A stretch of 64,000 bases of DNA, from assembly GCF_024139115.2 (NCBI RefSeq), contig NC_085140.1, positions 420,558,283-420,622,282 of the forward strand. Direction: 5' to 3'. Positions 55,201 through 64,000 of the stretch are shown here, in pieces. The DNA is from Armigeres subalbatus. Lineage: Eukaryota; Arthropoda; Insecta; Diptera; Culicidae. The position numbers were made by a program, and so were the translations under genes. The notes beneath the pieces were generated by a model. The model had not been told where the DNA came from. It worked only from the letters and a program-made list of their open reading frames with translations, and made no database searches. Numbering within the stretch: position 1 is the stretch's first letter; each line of letters starts with the position of its first letter.

Positions 55201-56392
55201 TGCACTACCGGAGGTATACAGGATCCATAAGTAAAAAAAAGAAGTTTTACGCGCTGTTTATTTTTCATTTTTTTTTCTGTGTATATGGAGGCAAGAAGTA
55301 AACTTAAAGATTCTCAAAGTTTGCATCTAAAATTAATCCAAACTTGAAACAAAACGTTATTGATCGAGTGTAAAGCCCTTAATTAAGTAAGGTAATTAAT
55401 CCTAGCGGTGCTTTCAATAGAAATGAGATAGGATTCTGCTTTGAATACTACTTATTGAAAGTAATTCGATTAAGAATAAGTGTCAAAAAAGTGTGAGACT
55501 TTTATACGCAATTTTTGTGCAAATTTGGCTAATTTGCAATAGGAAACAATGTGACAGAATTCACCATTAAATGCAACTTGTTGTGAGTAAATCGACTGAG
55601 GATCAGTACCAAAAAAATCAGAGAAACTTTTCAACGCGCTCCAACCAAATGGCTTGTTTGTTTGTACATCACTAGATATCGACAAAAACTGACCATGTAC
55701 TAAAAAACAAGTAATTCGGTTGTAATGAACGTTGCTGACGGGAATAGGGGTGCTGCCCAAATGGTTCTCTACCCTAATAGTATTTTCGCCTTAACGTCTG
55801 ATCCAGCCAATTTTCAATAAAAATCAATGGGTCAGGATTCCACTTCGAATGCTTATTGAGAGCAAATCGGTCAAAAATAAATCCTACCTAAATTTTAAAT
55901 ATTCACTTTTTGGTCAATACATTCAAACACAAACTCAATCAGCTCCATCGAGTAAGAAGACTGAGAACCTCTCTCTTTCCTCCAACCGCCATTGCGGTAA
56001 GCGGTTGAGGTCAGAAATCATCTGACACAATAGTAAATAGCGGTTTATTCGGAATTAGCCTTTAATTTGTGTACTTTGCGATGTAGCACTTTGGCTGCAT
56101 TGCAACTCTTGCCCACAATGACAATTCCTCCTGGCTATAATCTACGACACCGCACAAATCACCGCGACCGGCATGCGTTACGGATGACATCATATCGCAC
56201 TTCACCGCCTTCTACACGTCTGTCCTTTTTCTCAGTCCGTTTGTTTGCCGGCTGTTGACACTTACCTTCGATCAGGAAGTTCGCTCCATCGTAGTAGCAC
56301 AAAACCTTGGCCGTGGACTGGCTGTGGCTGGTCGGAGCCAGCAGCGCCACGACGAGGCAAACCGCGGTGACAGCTGATTTGATCAGCCCCAT
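45747..56392 (-). CDS. IDGF-like gene 2 (chitinase-like secreted protein), three exons
   Basis: Coding exons 56266-56392, 46276-46999 and 45747-46221 join to 1326 nt (441 aa plus stop). Residues 1-24 form a signal peptide (MGLIKSAV, then a Val/Leu/Ala core). KVLCYYDG begins the GH18 barrel. The SxGG-type motif appears as LGIGGY (109-114). FDGIDLAWQFP (149-159) has Gln157 for the catalytic Glu, so enzyme activity is unlikely. The IDGF insert after strand 4 ([18 protein letters not shown]) and the sequon at N225 match gene 1. It is a full-length tandem paralogue of gene 1 in the same orientation and upstream of it. The longer signal peptide (three residues) is balanced by a three-residue shorter segment in exon 2. 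Likely a secreted growth-factor or immune lectin; the exact orthologue is not settled. Confidence 0.94.
46222..46275 (-). other. intron 2 of IDGF-like gene 2, 54 bp
   Basis: Donor TG|GTAATA, acceptor TTTCAG, phase 2 inside Trp284. Same position as the 30,385-bp intron of gene 1. Confidence 0.93.
46276..46999 (-). CDS. IDGF-like gene 2, exon 2
   Basis: Acceptor TTCCCATAG before 46999. Encodes residues 43-284 with [20 protein letters not shown] and FDGIDLAWQFP. Confidence 0.95.
47001..48640. other. no gene seen (intronic)
   Basis: AT-rich intron DNA with no supported frame or repeat. Confidence 0.4.
48650..48866 (-). repeat. possible tRNA-derived SINE
   Basis: On the minus strand, GGCCGGCGTGGCTCGGTTGG (about 48843-48864) matches a Pol III A box of the tRNA type (TGGCTCGGTTGG). 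No good B box follows at the normal distance, so a decayed SINE or chance is possible. Confidence 0.3.
48870..49950. other. no gene seen (intronic)
   Basis: Only a short GACAGACAGGCAGGCAGATAG-like microsatellite is visible at about 48948-48970. Confidence 0.4.
49955..50152 (+). repeat. tRNA-derived SINE
   Basis: GGTTCAATCCC at 50001-50011 is a good Pol III B box, preceded by CTTCTGCCTCATACGCAG, which resembles a tRNA anticodon arm. The copy ends in an A-rich run (50135-50147). The A box is degraded and no clear target duplication was seen. Confidence 0.55.
50160..50589. other. no gene seen (intronic)
   Basis: No supported gene. A 112-codon frame starts at 50404 but runs into the MITE that follows and resembles nothing known. 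Confidence 0.4.
50592..50934. mobile_element. TA-flanked MITE, 343 bp
   Basis: CACGGAAGAA at the left is inverted at the right (TTCTTCCGTA), with related TACCCAAAATTGAG/ACTCAATTTTGGG blocks inside. TA flanks both ends (50590-50591, 50935-50936), the Tc1/mariner-type target. Confidence 0.6.
51186..51390. repeat. near-perfect hairpin, 84-bp arms
   Basis: Arms 51186-51269 and 51307-51390 are reverse complements with one visible mismatch, around a 37-nt loop. Each arm contains AACCGTCTAAGACGAATTAA and AGATACGTATTTCGACC. It looks like a palindromic MITE; I believe I have seen this sequence as a dispersed Aedes repeat. Confidence 0.9.
51651..52094. mobile_element. AGCAGCACA-ended MITE carrying a second MITE
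   Basis: The left end AGCAGCACACATGTTGCA and right end GGATTGTGCTGCT are inverted, and a diverged copy of the same family is at 59036-59139. Interrupted by 51699-52035. Confidence 0.55.
51699..52035. mobile_element. hAT-type MITE rich in AATCGATTA
   Basis: TAGAGATGT ends are inverted and the 8-bp duplication TGTGCAAC flanks both sides (51691-51698, 52036-52043). The body is two tandem units of about 165 bp, each full of TTAATCGATT and ATTAATCGA motifs. Confidence 0.85.
52095..52640. other. no gene seen (intronic)
   Basis: AT-rich intron DNA, nothing recognised. Confidence 0.4.
52650..52713. repeat. 16-bp tandem repeat, four units
   Basis: CGTCCATTATGCCTAA-type units at 52650, 52666, 52682 and 52698. 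A related inverted copy (TTAGGCATAA) is at about 52590. Confidence 0.8.
52735..55230 (+). mobile_element. non-LTR retrotransposon, 5'-truncated, probably RTE-like
   Basis: Starts within the endonuclease C-terminus (ADIVSDHHLLIVEIRL, about 52917). It continues through a basic linker (52926-53427), is cut by a hAT-type MITE (53428-53821), and resumes with RT motifs: FIDYEKAFDRLNHENM (about 54120-54170, ending in a TGA), GVRQGCILSPLL (about 54298-54333) and ELADDVALL (about 54434), where the usual F of the ADD box is L. The last frame (54250-54987) ends IATAIRNRKWG. Stops at about 54169 and elsewhere show a dead copy. It runs opposite to the host gene. Confidence 0.75.
53428..53821. mobile_element. 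hAT-type MITE, 394 bp
   Basis: CAGTGTTGGTAAAA at both ends, inverted. Flanks CTCAGGAC and CTCACGAC (53420-53427, 53822-53829) agree at 7 of 8 bases. Confidence 0.8.
55430..55900. repeat. diverged copies of the 167-bp satellite family
   Basis: AATAGGAAACAATGTGACAG and ATGCAACTTGTTGTGAG at 55535-55590, and a weaker unit at 55795-55880, match the array at 61300-63400. Confidence 0.55.
55901..56265. other. no gene seen (intronic)
   Basis: Intron DNA next to gene 2 exon 1. The frame running out of exon 1 (to 56159) is intronic read-through. Confidence 0.45.
56266..56392 (-). CDS. IDGF-like gene 2, exon 1
   Basis: ATG at 56392-56390. Signal peptide plus [18 protein letters not shown]. Donor GAAG|GTAAGT. 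Confidence 0.93.
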
Positions 56393-56525
56393 GACGGTGA
56401 TTGCACCTCACTTATAGCCTCTCGAGGGAAAAAAAGCCGACCGGTAGATTCTTATTTTAAATTTTTACAATGCGCGCACTTCCTCACTGTAGACGTTGCT
56501 AAAAGTTAGACACACGGCAGCGAAC

Positions 56526-56561
56526 TGATCGGAGACGACCGGCGATCGAGAGGTTTTTATA
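56526..56561 (-). promoter_or_regulatory. core promoter of IDGF-like gene 2
   Basis: TATAAAAA at 56561-56554 and the arthropod initiator TCAGTT with its A at 56526, 35 nt downstream. The 5' UTR would be about 134 nt. Confidence 0.72.
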
Positions 56562-57124
56562 TGGAGTGATCTCACCAACAACGGTCGACTTCGTTGGGTT
56601 GATATTCTGGTCTGGATGGATTCGACGGTTATCGCGAAATCAATGTTTGAGTCTGAGTGGCTTCAGAAGTGCTAGAGATGGAAAATTCGGGGAGAATGAG
56701 AACTTTTTGGGGGTTCTTGTTTTGATTTGGTTCTGCTATTTGAGTGAATCAGTCGTGTACAATATTTTTATCAAGACAAAAAATTAACATGATTATGAAC
56801 AATGATTCATAACTAGCACAACTAGCATCGTTGACTTCATAAAGGTTATTTGAGTTTTAGTATCGTTCACAGCAAATGGAGCATTTTGAATAATATTCCT
56901 ACATTACAGTCTTAGCGGAAACACACCAGCTTGTGTACATTTCCATCATCATTAACTGTAAGCTTAGTATAGATACTACAATTTGATTTGTTTTTTGTTT
57001 TTAGCAAAATTTTGATTTTTCAAATTATTATAAATAAAAAAAATTAAGAATCAAGAAAGCTTATTGAAAGATGCAGAGCATTACTTTCGCGGAAAACTTT
57101 TAATTGTCAATGGAGAAGGTCTTA
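56562..57124. other. no gene seen (upstream of gene 2)
   Basis: Upstream DNA of gene 2, AT-rich after 56750. No recognisable elements. Confidence 0.4.
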
Positions 57125-57292
57125 GGGCTCATTCACAAACTACATAACGCTAAAATGGATAATTTTCAGACAACAACCACCCCCCCCCGTAACGTGTTTT
57201 GTATGGAAGGGTTCTAAAATTTGTATCGGCCGTAACGCTCGGACAGACTCCCTCCCACCCCCTAAAGCGTTATGTAATTTGTGAATGGGCCC
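57125..57292. mobile_element. PIF/Harbinger-like MITE, 168 bp
   Basis: GGGCTCATTCACAAACTACA at the left is matched, inverted, by the right end with two mismatches in about 27 bp. TTA flanks both sides (57122-57124, 57293-57295), the usual three-base target. Confidence 0.75.
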
Positions 57293-57770
57293 TTATAGTT
57301 ATGAAGGTGAATCCCAGATTAGAATCAACATATAAAGTAGGAAAGGAATACCGTACAACAGCAAACAACTTCCCCGTCAAATGTATATTATTGCAACTGA
57401 ATCGGTTGCATTTATATGCAAAACGTGTGTCTCACTTGTTTTCAGTCTTCAGACCAACGCACTTAGTCATATTCGCAAACCGACGACTCGGATTCAATTA
57501 TTTACTTTTCATTGTGTTATCAAGCACACTACGGCGTGTCTTTTTTTTTGTAAATTAACACAGATCAAATTGCGATTCAATCGCATGATTAAAATGGGTA
57601 TACAGTAGGGTGGCTCAAATTAGTATGGGAAAAACTTTTTTCAATTTTTTTGATGGGCCGCCCTCTTATTCGGTTCTATTTGATGCCCTGATGCTTTGAA
57701 CAAAATATCAGCCAAATCGGTCAACGTTTGGGCGGTGCTAAACTCGTTGGAAGTTTATATGAAAACCCAG
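57293..57770. other. no gene seen; possible dispersed repeat at 57605-57770
   Basis: AT-rich. GGGTGGCTCAAATTAGTATG at about 57608 looks like a dispersed mosquito repeat, from memory only. Confidence 0.35.
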
Positions 57771-58029
57771 ATTAATCCACCTAGCGGTGATGGTGCCTTT
57801 CTCGTTCGTTCAAAAGGTTTGGAAAAATCTCAAATAACACCAATATGTGGATTGGTCTTATTTTTCATATTTGTTTATATGCATAAAAAAAAATCTCGCC
57901 AAACGCAATTTGTTGCAAACAAATCGGATGAGCATAAGAGCAAAAAATGGCATTTTATTTAGTAGTTTTAAAATTAGTATTTTCGCCATAACTTTTGACC
58001 CAATTGTACGATCCGGCCAAGTTTCTATA

Positions 58030-58981
58030 CACTGAAAATAATGTTGAAGTAACGGTAAATATGTATTTGCTCTTGAAATTACTATTTCTGTATGTTTTTG
58101 ATATGAACAAATACATACTTCAATTAACAACACTGTTGTAATTTTAACCATGAGCATAGTTAAAATAAACAACAAACCATGGTGATGAAAATTTACAAAA
58201 AACATTGTCAGGTCAGTCGCCATACTGCGAAGCAATCGGAGGGACGGAATTTGCTATCCATATAATTTAAGAATAATATCTCCATAATACTGATAACGGC
58301 TGGTAAGTATTAAAAACAGTTTGATGTTTTACGTGATGATTAGAGAAATAAATTCCCATCCTATTTTATCGTGCAGGTTAGCAGATGTCTACAGCTCGTC
58401 TACAATGGAGCGTATTCTGGCAGTCCTAAAAATTGTTCAACCTGGACTGCTCTATTCGTCAAGGTGTCCGGTGTTGATTCCGGGGCGGTACCACACCAGC
58501 TGCTGTCTCTAGACTTGTCAGGTTTCCGCCAACAACCTTACTGATGCCAAGGAAGAGTCGGAAGAATCCCATGACGAAATGTGATTTGTTTCATTTTTAG
58601 AGGGCAGACATTCGCCACAGTAATTTATGTATTCAATATGAATGTAATGTTATTACATATATGAACATTACTAAATCGCATGTTAAAGTAATTTTCACTT
58701 GACTTCAATATTATCCCAAATTAATTAAATTAACAAAACCCAAGCAAAACCCCATTTTTATTTTAAATGCATCGATTGGTACAACTAAATACTGAATTGT
58801 TGTTAAGATAACTAGAAAGCATAGTAATTTTTACTGGCAATTTTGTCTTTGAAGCCATAGTAAAATAAAGCATTTTTTGTTCGGTATAAACACGGTTAGT
58901 AATCTGCACAAATTTAGTGGCGTTGTGTTTTTAATTTAACCCTACAATATAGTAATTTTAACTGTAAGGCTGCTCTCAGTG
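58030..58981. mobile_element. TA-flanked element, 952 bp
   Basis: CACTGA at the left, TCAGTG at the right, TA on both sides (58028-58029, 58982-58983). The uninterrupted sequence is preserved at 61140-61155, which confirms both edges. Inner inverted blocks GTATTTG and CAAATAC occur near the left end. No transposase frame, so a long MITE of Tc1/mariner target type. Confidence 0.8.
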
Positions 58982-59140
58982 TAGGAAACAATGGGACAAG
59001 ATTCTGCGTCGAATGCAATCTGTTGCGAGCGACCTGAGAAGCACACATATTGCACATCAATCAAGTAACTTATATATGACCGGATTCAGTCACAATATTA
59101 TTACTGCAACCAGATTTGTTGAAATTGTGTTGCTTGGGGA

Positions 59141-60648
59141 TAGAGTTTCCATCCCGGGACATCCCGGGACAAAAAATCCCGGGATTTAGGAAAATTCGGG
59201 ATTTCCCGATTCCCGGGATATTATTTTTAAAATCCCGAAAATCCCGGGATACCCGGGACAAAAAATACTGTTTCATTTCCGGTTCGCAAACAGTGTAATT
59301 TTTCTTCTTACAAAAGTTATTTGTTTTGAACGCGAAACCCAACTTACATGATTTTTTTTCCAAACTCGTTTATTTGGGAGGTTCAGGCATGTATACGGAG
59401 CCAAGGTTCTTTGTGATGCACAATCGATATCATCTTATTATTAAATTAGTAAGAGAGGAACAGACATGAAAATATCGGAGAGTTAATAGAACACCTTCAC
59501 AAAAAATATTAGATTCCCCTATACCACTCAATGGAGGGCTACTGACTTATACTTTTTCCAACAGCTACAGCTCTCTATTAATTAAACGACAAGTATCTAC
59601 AGTACAAGATCAGCTACATCTATTTGGCGCCTGCTTCCTACCCATCTCCCGTCTACAGCGAGGTTGTGTACACTAGCTGATATTCGCCTTGCCTTGTCAG
59701 TCTTCCTGAGCTTCTTGCCTCCATAACAATTCTTGATCCAATTCATGTCCTTCTAATCGACGTTCGTACAACAAACTTTCCAGCACATGCGCAAGTACAA
59801 GTGGTCCGACCCCGATGCTCTGCCTATTTTTTTTTTTATTTCTTACAGAGTCTTAGTTTTCCATAGTAAATAATCTGAGAATATTTTAATGTCTTAACTG
59901 TTTAATTTAGTATGATTAACCAAATTTCTATTTTGAAGATGCAAAACACCCAGTTAAACGATTATTTTATGACCAACAGTGAGGACAAAATTCCTCAGCC
60001 TAACCATCATACTGAATAGGGGACGTTAGGTTAGTTAGGTTAGTTCACCAATTCATTGAGAGTATTTTTACTCGGTGCAGGTACTCTATGCCTAGAATGC
60101 AGTAATGCAGGTCGCTGCATCAAATATTGTTTTAGAGCTTGGATCCCAACGATAAGAAGGATTGACAAAGAAAAAGTCATCATGCGTCGGCGGTAGAAGC
60201 GTACATATATTGATGTACATCTGGCTGGGTAGTTCTAATCAGAACACCTGTGCATATTCAAAACAATGCGAACAGTCAAGCCGACTTCAACCGCCAGCGA
60301 ATCCTTCTTCTCGGACTCGGCGAACCCTTCTTCTCATATATTCCAAAAGGGTACTCTACCTTCCGAAAGAAAAACGTGAATATTATTTGCTTTTAGAAGT
60401 AGTTTTTTTTTCGAAAGAATCGATTCAAATTAGAATTGAAATGAGTTTCAATTTGAACTCTGTATTATCTGGCCTTTCTAAAATATGAACTTTACCCCTG
60501 AATATTGAATAAAATCGTTTTTAAATCAAAAAAATAAATTTTCTAAGGAAACATCTAAAAATCCTGGGATCCTGGATTTCCAGGATATACTGAACAAGTT
60601 TATCCTGAATCCCGGGACAACGAAAATGGCCGGGAAATGGAAACTCTA
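59141..60648. mobile_element. hAT-like element with CCCGGG-rich ends, 1.5 kb
   Basis: TAGAGTTTCCAT ends are inverted. The 8-bp duplication CTTGGGGA is perfect (59133-59140, 60649-60656). Subterminal ATCCCGGGACA and TTCCCGGGAT blocks resemble the element at 37585-40079, so the two may share a source. No transposase seen. Confidence 0.85.
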
Positions 60649-61159
60649 CTTGGGGAATAGATGAAGTATAAGTGCTAAGAAAGTGAGCTAGACTTTTTTT
60701 AACTCTTTTTCACAATAAATAGTAATTTGACCATAACATCTAAACCCATAGTCCGATCTGGATAATTTTCCATAAGAAAATATGAGACATTCTGCATCGA
60801 ATGCAATTTAATGCGAGCAAATCGGTTGAGGATAAGTGCCCGAAAAATGAGTGACATTTTTTTAGCGATTTTTCCATTAAAAAACCCAGATTAATCCACC
60901 TAGCGGTGATGGTGCCTTTCTCGTTCGTTCAAAAGGTTTTAAATAATCTAAAATAACACCAATATGTGGATTGGTCTTATTTTTCATATTTGTTTATATG
61001 CATAAAAAAATTCTCCCCAAACGCAATTTGTTGCAAACAAATCGGATTGACATAAGAGCAAAAATTGGCATTTAATTTTGTAGTTTTAAAATTAGTATTT
61101 TCGCCATAACTTTTGACCCAATTGTACGATCCGTCCAAGTTTCTATAGGAAACAATGGG

Positions 61160-63395
61160 ACAAGATTCTGCGACGAATGCAATCTGTTGCGAGAATAGAT
61201 GAAGTCTAATTGCTAAAAAAGTGAGCTAGACTTTTTGAACTCTTTTTCACAATAAATAGTAATTTGACCAGAACATCTAAGTCCATAGTCCGATCTGGAC
61301 AATTTTCAATAAGAAAATATGAAACATTCTGCATCGAATGAAATTTAATGCGAGCAAATCGGTTGAGGAAGAGTGCCTGAAAAATAAGTGACATTTTTTT
61401 AGAGATTTTTCCATAAAAAAATGGTATAATTTTCGATCCCATAGTCCGATATGGCCAATTTTCAATAGGAAACAACGGGACAGGATTCTACGTCGAATGC
61501 AACTTGTTGCAAGCAAATCGGTTGAGGATAAGTGCCCGAAAAATGAGTGACTTTTTTACGCGATTTTTTCGTATGAATTTGTATTTTGGCCATAACTCTC
61601 GATCCCATAGTTCGATCTGGCCAATTTCAAATAGGAAACAATGGGACAGGATTCTGCGTCGAATGCAACTTGTTGCGAGCAAATCGGTTGAGGATAAGTG
61701 CCCGAAAAATGAGTGACTTTTTTTACGCGATTTTTTCGTATGAATTTGTATTTTGGCCATAACTCTCGATCCCATAGTTCGATCTGGCCAATTTCAAATA
61801 GGAAACAATGGGACAGGATTCTGCGTCGAATGCAACTTGTTGCGAGCAAATCGGTTGAGGATAAGTGCCCGAAAAATGAGTGACTTTTTTTACGCGATTT
61901 TTTCGTATGAATTTGTATTTTGGCCATAACTCTCGATCCCATAGTTCGATCTGGCCAATTTCAAATAGGAAACAATGGAACAGGATTCTGCGTCGAATGC
62001 AACTTGTTGCGAGCAAATCGGTTGAGGATAAGTGCCCGAAAAATGAGTGACATTTTTCACGCGATTTTTTCGTATGGTTTTGTATTTTGGCCATAACTTT
62101 CGATCCCATAGTTCGATATGGCCAATTTCAAATAGGAAACAATGGGACAGGATTCTGCGTCGAATGCAACTGTTGCGAGCAAATCGGTTGAGGATAAGTG
62201 CCCGAAAAAGAGTGACTTTTTTACGCGATTTTTCGTATGGTTTTGTATTTTGGCCATAACTCTCGATCCCATAGTTCTATTTGGCCAATTTCAAATAGGA
62301 AACAATGGAACAGGATTCTGCGTCGAATGCAACTTGTTGCGAGCAAATCGGTTGAGGATAAGTGCCCGAAAAATGAGTGACTTTTTTTACGCGATTTTTT
62401 CGTATGAATTTGTATTTTGGCCATAACTCTCGATCCCATAGTTCGATCTGGCCAGATTCAAATAGGAAACAATGGGACAGGATTCTGCGTCGAATGCAAC
62501 TTGTTGCGAGCAAATCGGTTGAGGATAAGTGCCCAAAAAATGAGTGACATTTTTCACGCGATTTTTTCGTATGATTTTGTATTTTGGCCATAACTTTCGA
62601 TCCCATAGTTCGATCTGACCAATTTCAAATAGGAAACAATGGAACAGGATTCTGCGTCGAATGCAACTTGTTGCGAGCAAATCGGTTGAGGATAAGTGCC
62701 CGAAAAATGAGTGACATTTTTCACGCGATTTTTTCGTATGGTTTTGTATTTTGGCCATAACTTTCGATCCCATAGTTCGATATGGCCAATTTCAAATAGG
62801 AAACAATGGGACAGGATTCTGCGTCGAATGCAACTGTTGCGAGCAAATCGGTTGAGGATAAGTGCCCGAAAAAAGAGTGACTTTTTTTACGCGATTTTTT
62901 CGTATGAATTTGTATTTTGGCCATAACTCTCGATCCCATAGTTCGATCTGGCCAATTTCAAATAGGAAACAATGAGACAAGATTCTGCGTCGAATGCAAC
63001 TTGTTGCGAGCAAATCGGTTGAGGATAAGTGCCCGAAAAATGAGTGACATTTTTCACGCGATTTTTTCGTATGATTTTGTATTTTGGCCATAACTTTCGA
63101 TCCCATTGTTCGATCTGGCCAATTTCAAATAGGAAACAATGGGACAGGATTCTGCGTCGAATGCAACTTGTTGCGAGCAAATCGGTTGAGGATAAGTGCC
63201 CGAAAAATGAGTGACATTTTTTACGCGATTTTTTCGTATGAATTTGTATTTTGGCCATAACTTCTGATCCCATAGTTCGATCTGGCCAATTTCAAATAGG
63301 AAACAATGGGACAGTATTCTGCGTTGAATGCAACTTGTTGCGAGCAAATCGGTTGAGGATAAGTGCCCGAAAAATGAGTGACATTTTTGAGTAGT
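61160..63395 (+). repeat. 167-bp satellite array, about 13 units
   Basis: The CCCATAGTTCGATCTGGCC block recurs at 61606, 61773, 61940, 62107, 62270, 62437, 62604, 62771, 62937, 63104 and 63271: nine steps of 166-167 bp and one of 163. Units before 61440 are more diverged. Open frames on either strand here arise from repetition and are not genes. Confidence 0.92.
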
Positions 63396-63397
63396 TT

Positions 63398-63412
63398 TGC
63401 ACACACACACAC

Positions 63413-63460
<48 letters not shown>
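63398..63460 (+). repeat. CA microsatellite
   Basis: About 30 CA pairs with a few TA interruptions, in the same relative place as the CA run at 6725-6760 of copy 1. Confidence 0.95.
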
Positions 63461-63461
<1 letters not shown>

Positions 63462-63590
63462 TCACCTCGATTCGTCGAACTGAGTCGATTGGTATATAAT
63501 ACTATGGGTCTCCGGGCCTTCTATAAAAGTTTGTTTTGAGCGATCATATAGCCTTTACCGCATACTTAGTATACGAGAAAGGCAAAAATG

Positions 63591-64000
63591 GTATAATTTT
63601 CGATCCCATTGTCCGATATGGCCAATTTTCAATAGGAAACAACGGGACAGAATTCTACGTCCAATGCAACTTGTTGTGAGCAAATCGGCTAAGGATAAGT
63701 GCCCGAAAAATGTGTGACATTTTTTAGCGATTTTTTCGTATGAATTTGTATTTTGGCCATAACTTTCGATCCCATAGTCCGATCTGGCCAATTTCAAATA
63801 AGAAACAATGGAACAGGATTCTGCGTCAAATGCAACTTGTTGCCAGCAAATCGGTTGAAGATAAGTGCCCGAAAAATGAGTAACATATTTTACGCGATTT
63901 TTTCGTTTGAATTTGTATTTTGGCCATAACTTTCGATCCCATAGTCCGATCTGGCCAATTTTAAATAGGAAACAATGGAACAGGATTCTGCGTCTGATCC
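63591..64000 (+). repeat. 167-bp satellite units continuing to the window edge
   Basis: Units at 63607, 63773 and 63940 follow the right end of copy 3, so the array extends beyond the window. Confidence 0.85.

Larger units (their letters stand above)
47000..56265 (-). other. intron 1 of IDGF-like gene 2, 9,266 bp
   Basis: Donor GAAG|GTAAGT at 56265, acceptor at 47000, phase 1. Contains a SINE, several MITEs, a hairpin element and a LINE, described separately. Confidence 0.9.
57771..60880 (+). mobile_element. satellite-related MITE family, copy 2, with three nested insertions
   Basis: The left end is AACCCAGATTAATCCACC followed by GTGCCTTTCTCGTTCG. 57771-58029 matches 60885-61147 closely. 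The copy is cut by a TA element (58030-58981), an AGCAGCACA-family MITE (about 59029-59140) and, inside that, a hAT-like element (59141-60648). It resumes at 60657 with one or two satellite units. Confidence 0.65.
60884..63590 (+). mobile_element. satellite-related MITE family, copy 3, expanded
   Basis: Same left end as 57771 and same right end as 6902 (ATGGTATATAATACTATGGG, then CGAGAAAGGCAAAA at 63577-63590). The interior is expanded by the 167-bp array and a CA microsatellite. Confidence 0.65.

Noticed and set aside
59990..60045. TTAGG-like run resembling an insect telomere repeat
   Set aside because: Only about three imperfect units, inside a hAT-like element. Flies and mosquitoes lack TTAGG telomeres.
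61488..63454. Series of about 128-codon frames on the minus strand
   Set aside because: Products of the 167-bp satellite read in successive frames; same explanation.

Overview
The window is eukaryotic, and the gene and repeat content point to a culicine mosquito, most likely Aedes. The evidence is two secreted chitinase-like genes of the imaginal disc growth factor (IDGF) / bacteria-responsive-protein type, a BEL/Pao retrotransposon, several non-LTR retrotransposons, and a dense crowd of hAT, TA-target, TTA-target, TTAA-target and Helitron-like non-autonomous elements. Species is inferred from family resemblance only; no search was run.

Host genes. Two tandem IDGF-like genes lie on the minus strand. 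Gene 2 (upstream, 45747-56392) and gene 1 (downstream, 3952-35916) each have three coding exons summing to 1326 nt (441 aa). Their introns sit at matching places: phase 1 after the Glu-Gly near the mature N-terminus, and phase 2 inside the codon for Trp284. Both have a signal peptide, a GH18 fold and Gln157 where an active chitinase has its catalytic Glu, so both are probably secreted non-enzymatic lectin or growth-factor-like proteins. Both have a TATA box and an arthropod-type initiator. The main contrast is intron 2: 54 bp in gene 2 and 30,385 bp in gene 1.

Layout. 1-3895: intergenic repeats downstream of gene 1, with a possible LTR-like piece, an inverted pair of retroposon tails and a GGCAAAACGCC motif cluster. 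3952-4426: gene 1 last exon. 4427-34811: giant gene 1 intron, holding RTE fragments, Helitron-like pieces, a 15.6 kb BEL/Pao element (10570-26187) and, inside it, a 7.67 kb TTAA-flanked foldback (14259-21924) with opposed 145-bp arrays. Further on are a Helitron-like element with 146-bp repeats and a 4.28 kb inverted-repeat element (28662-32937) containing a hAT copy. 34812-35916: gene 1 exons 2 and 1. 36560-44920: an R1/LOA-type LINE broken by a hAT-like element that itself contains an RTE copy, and by a Jockey tail. 45747-46999: gene 2 exons 3 and 2. 47000-56265: gene 2 intron 1 with a SINE, several MITEs, an 84-bp-arm hairpin and a LINE. 56266-56392: gene 2 exon 1. 57125-64000: MITEs and a 167-bp satellite that appears to be an expansion inside a (CA)n-bearing MITE family.

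The two genes are the only convincing host protein-coding genes. Almost everything else is nested mobile DNA. In many cases the insertion order can be read from intact target-site duplications.
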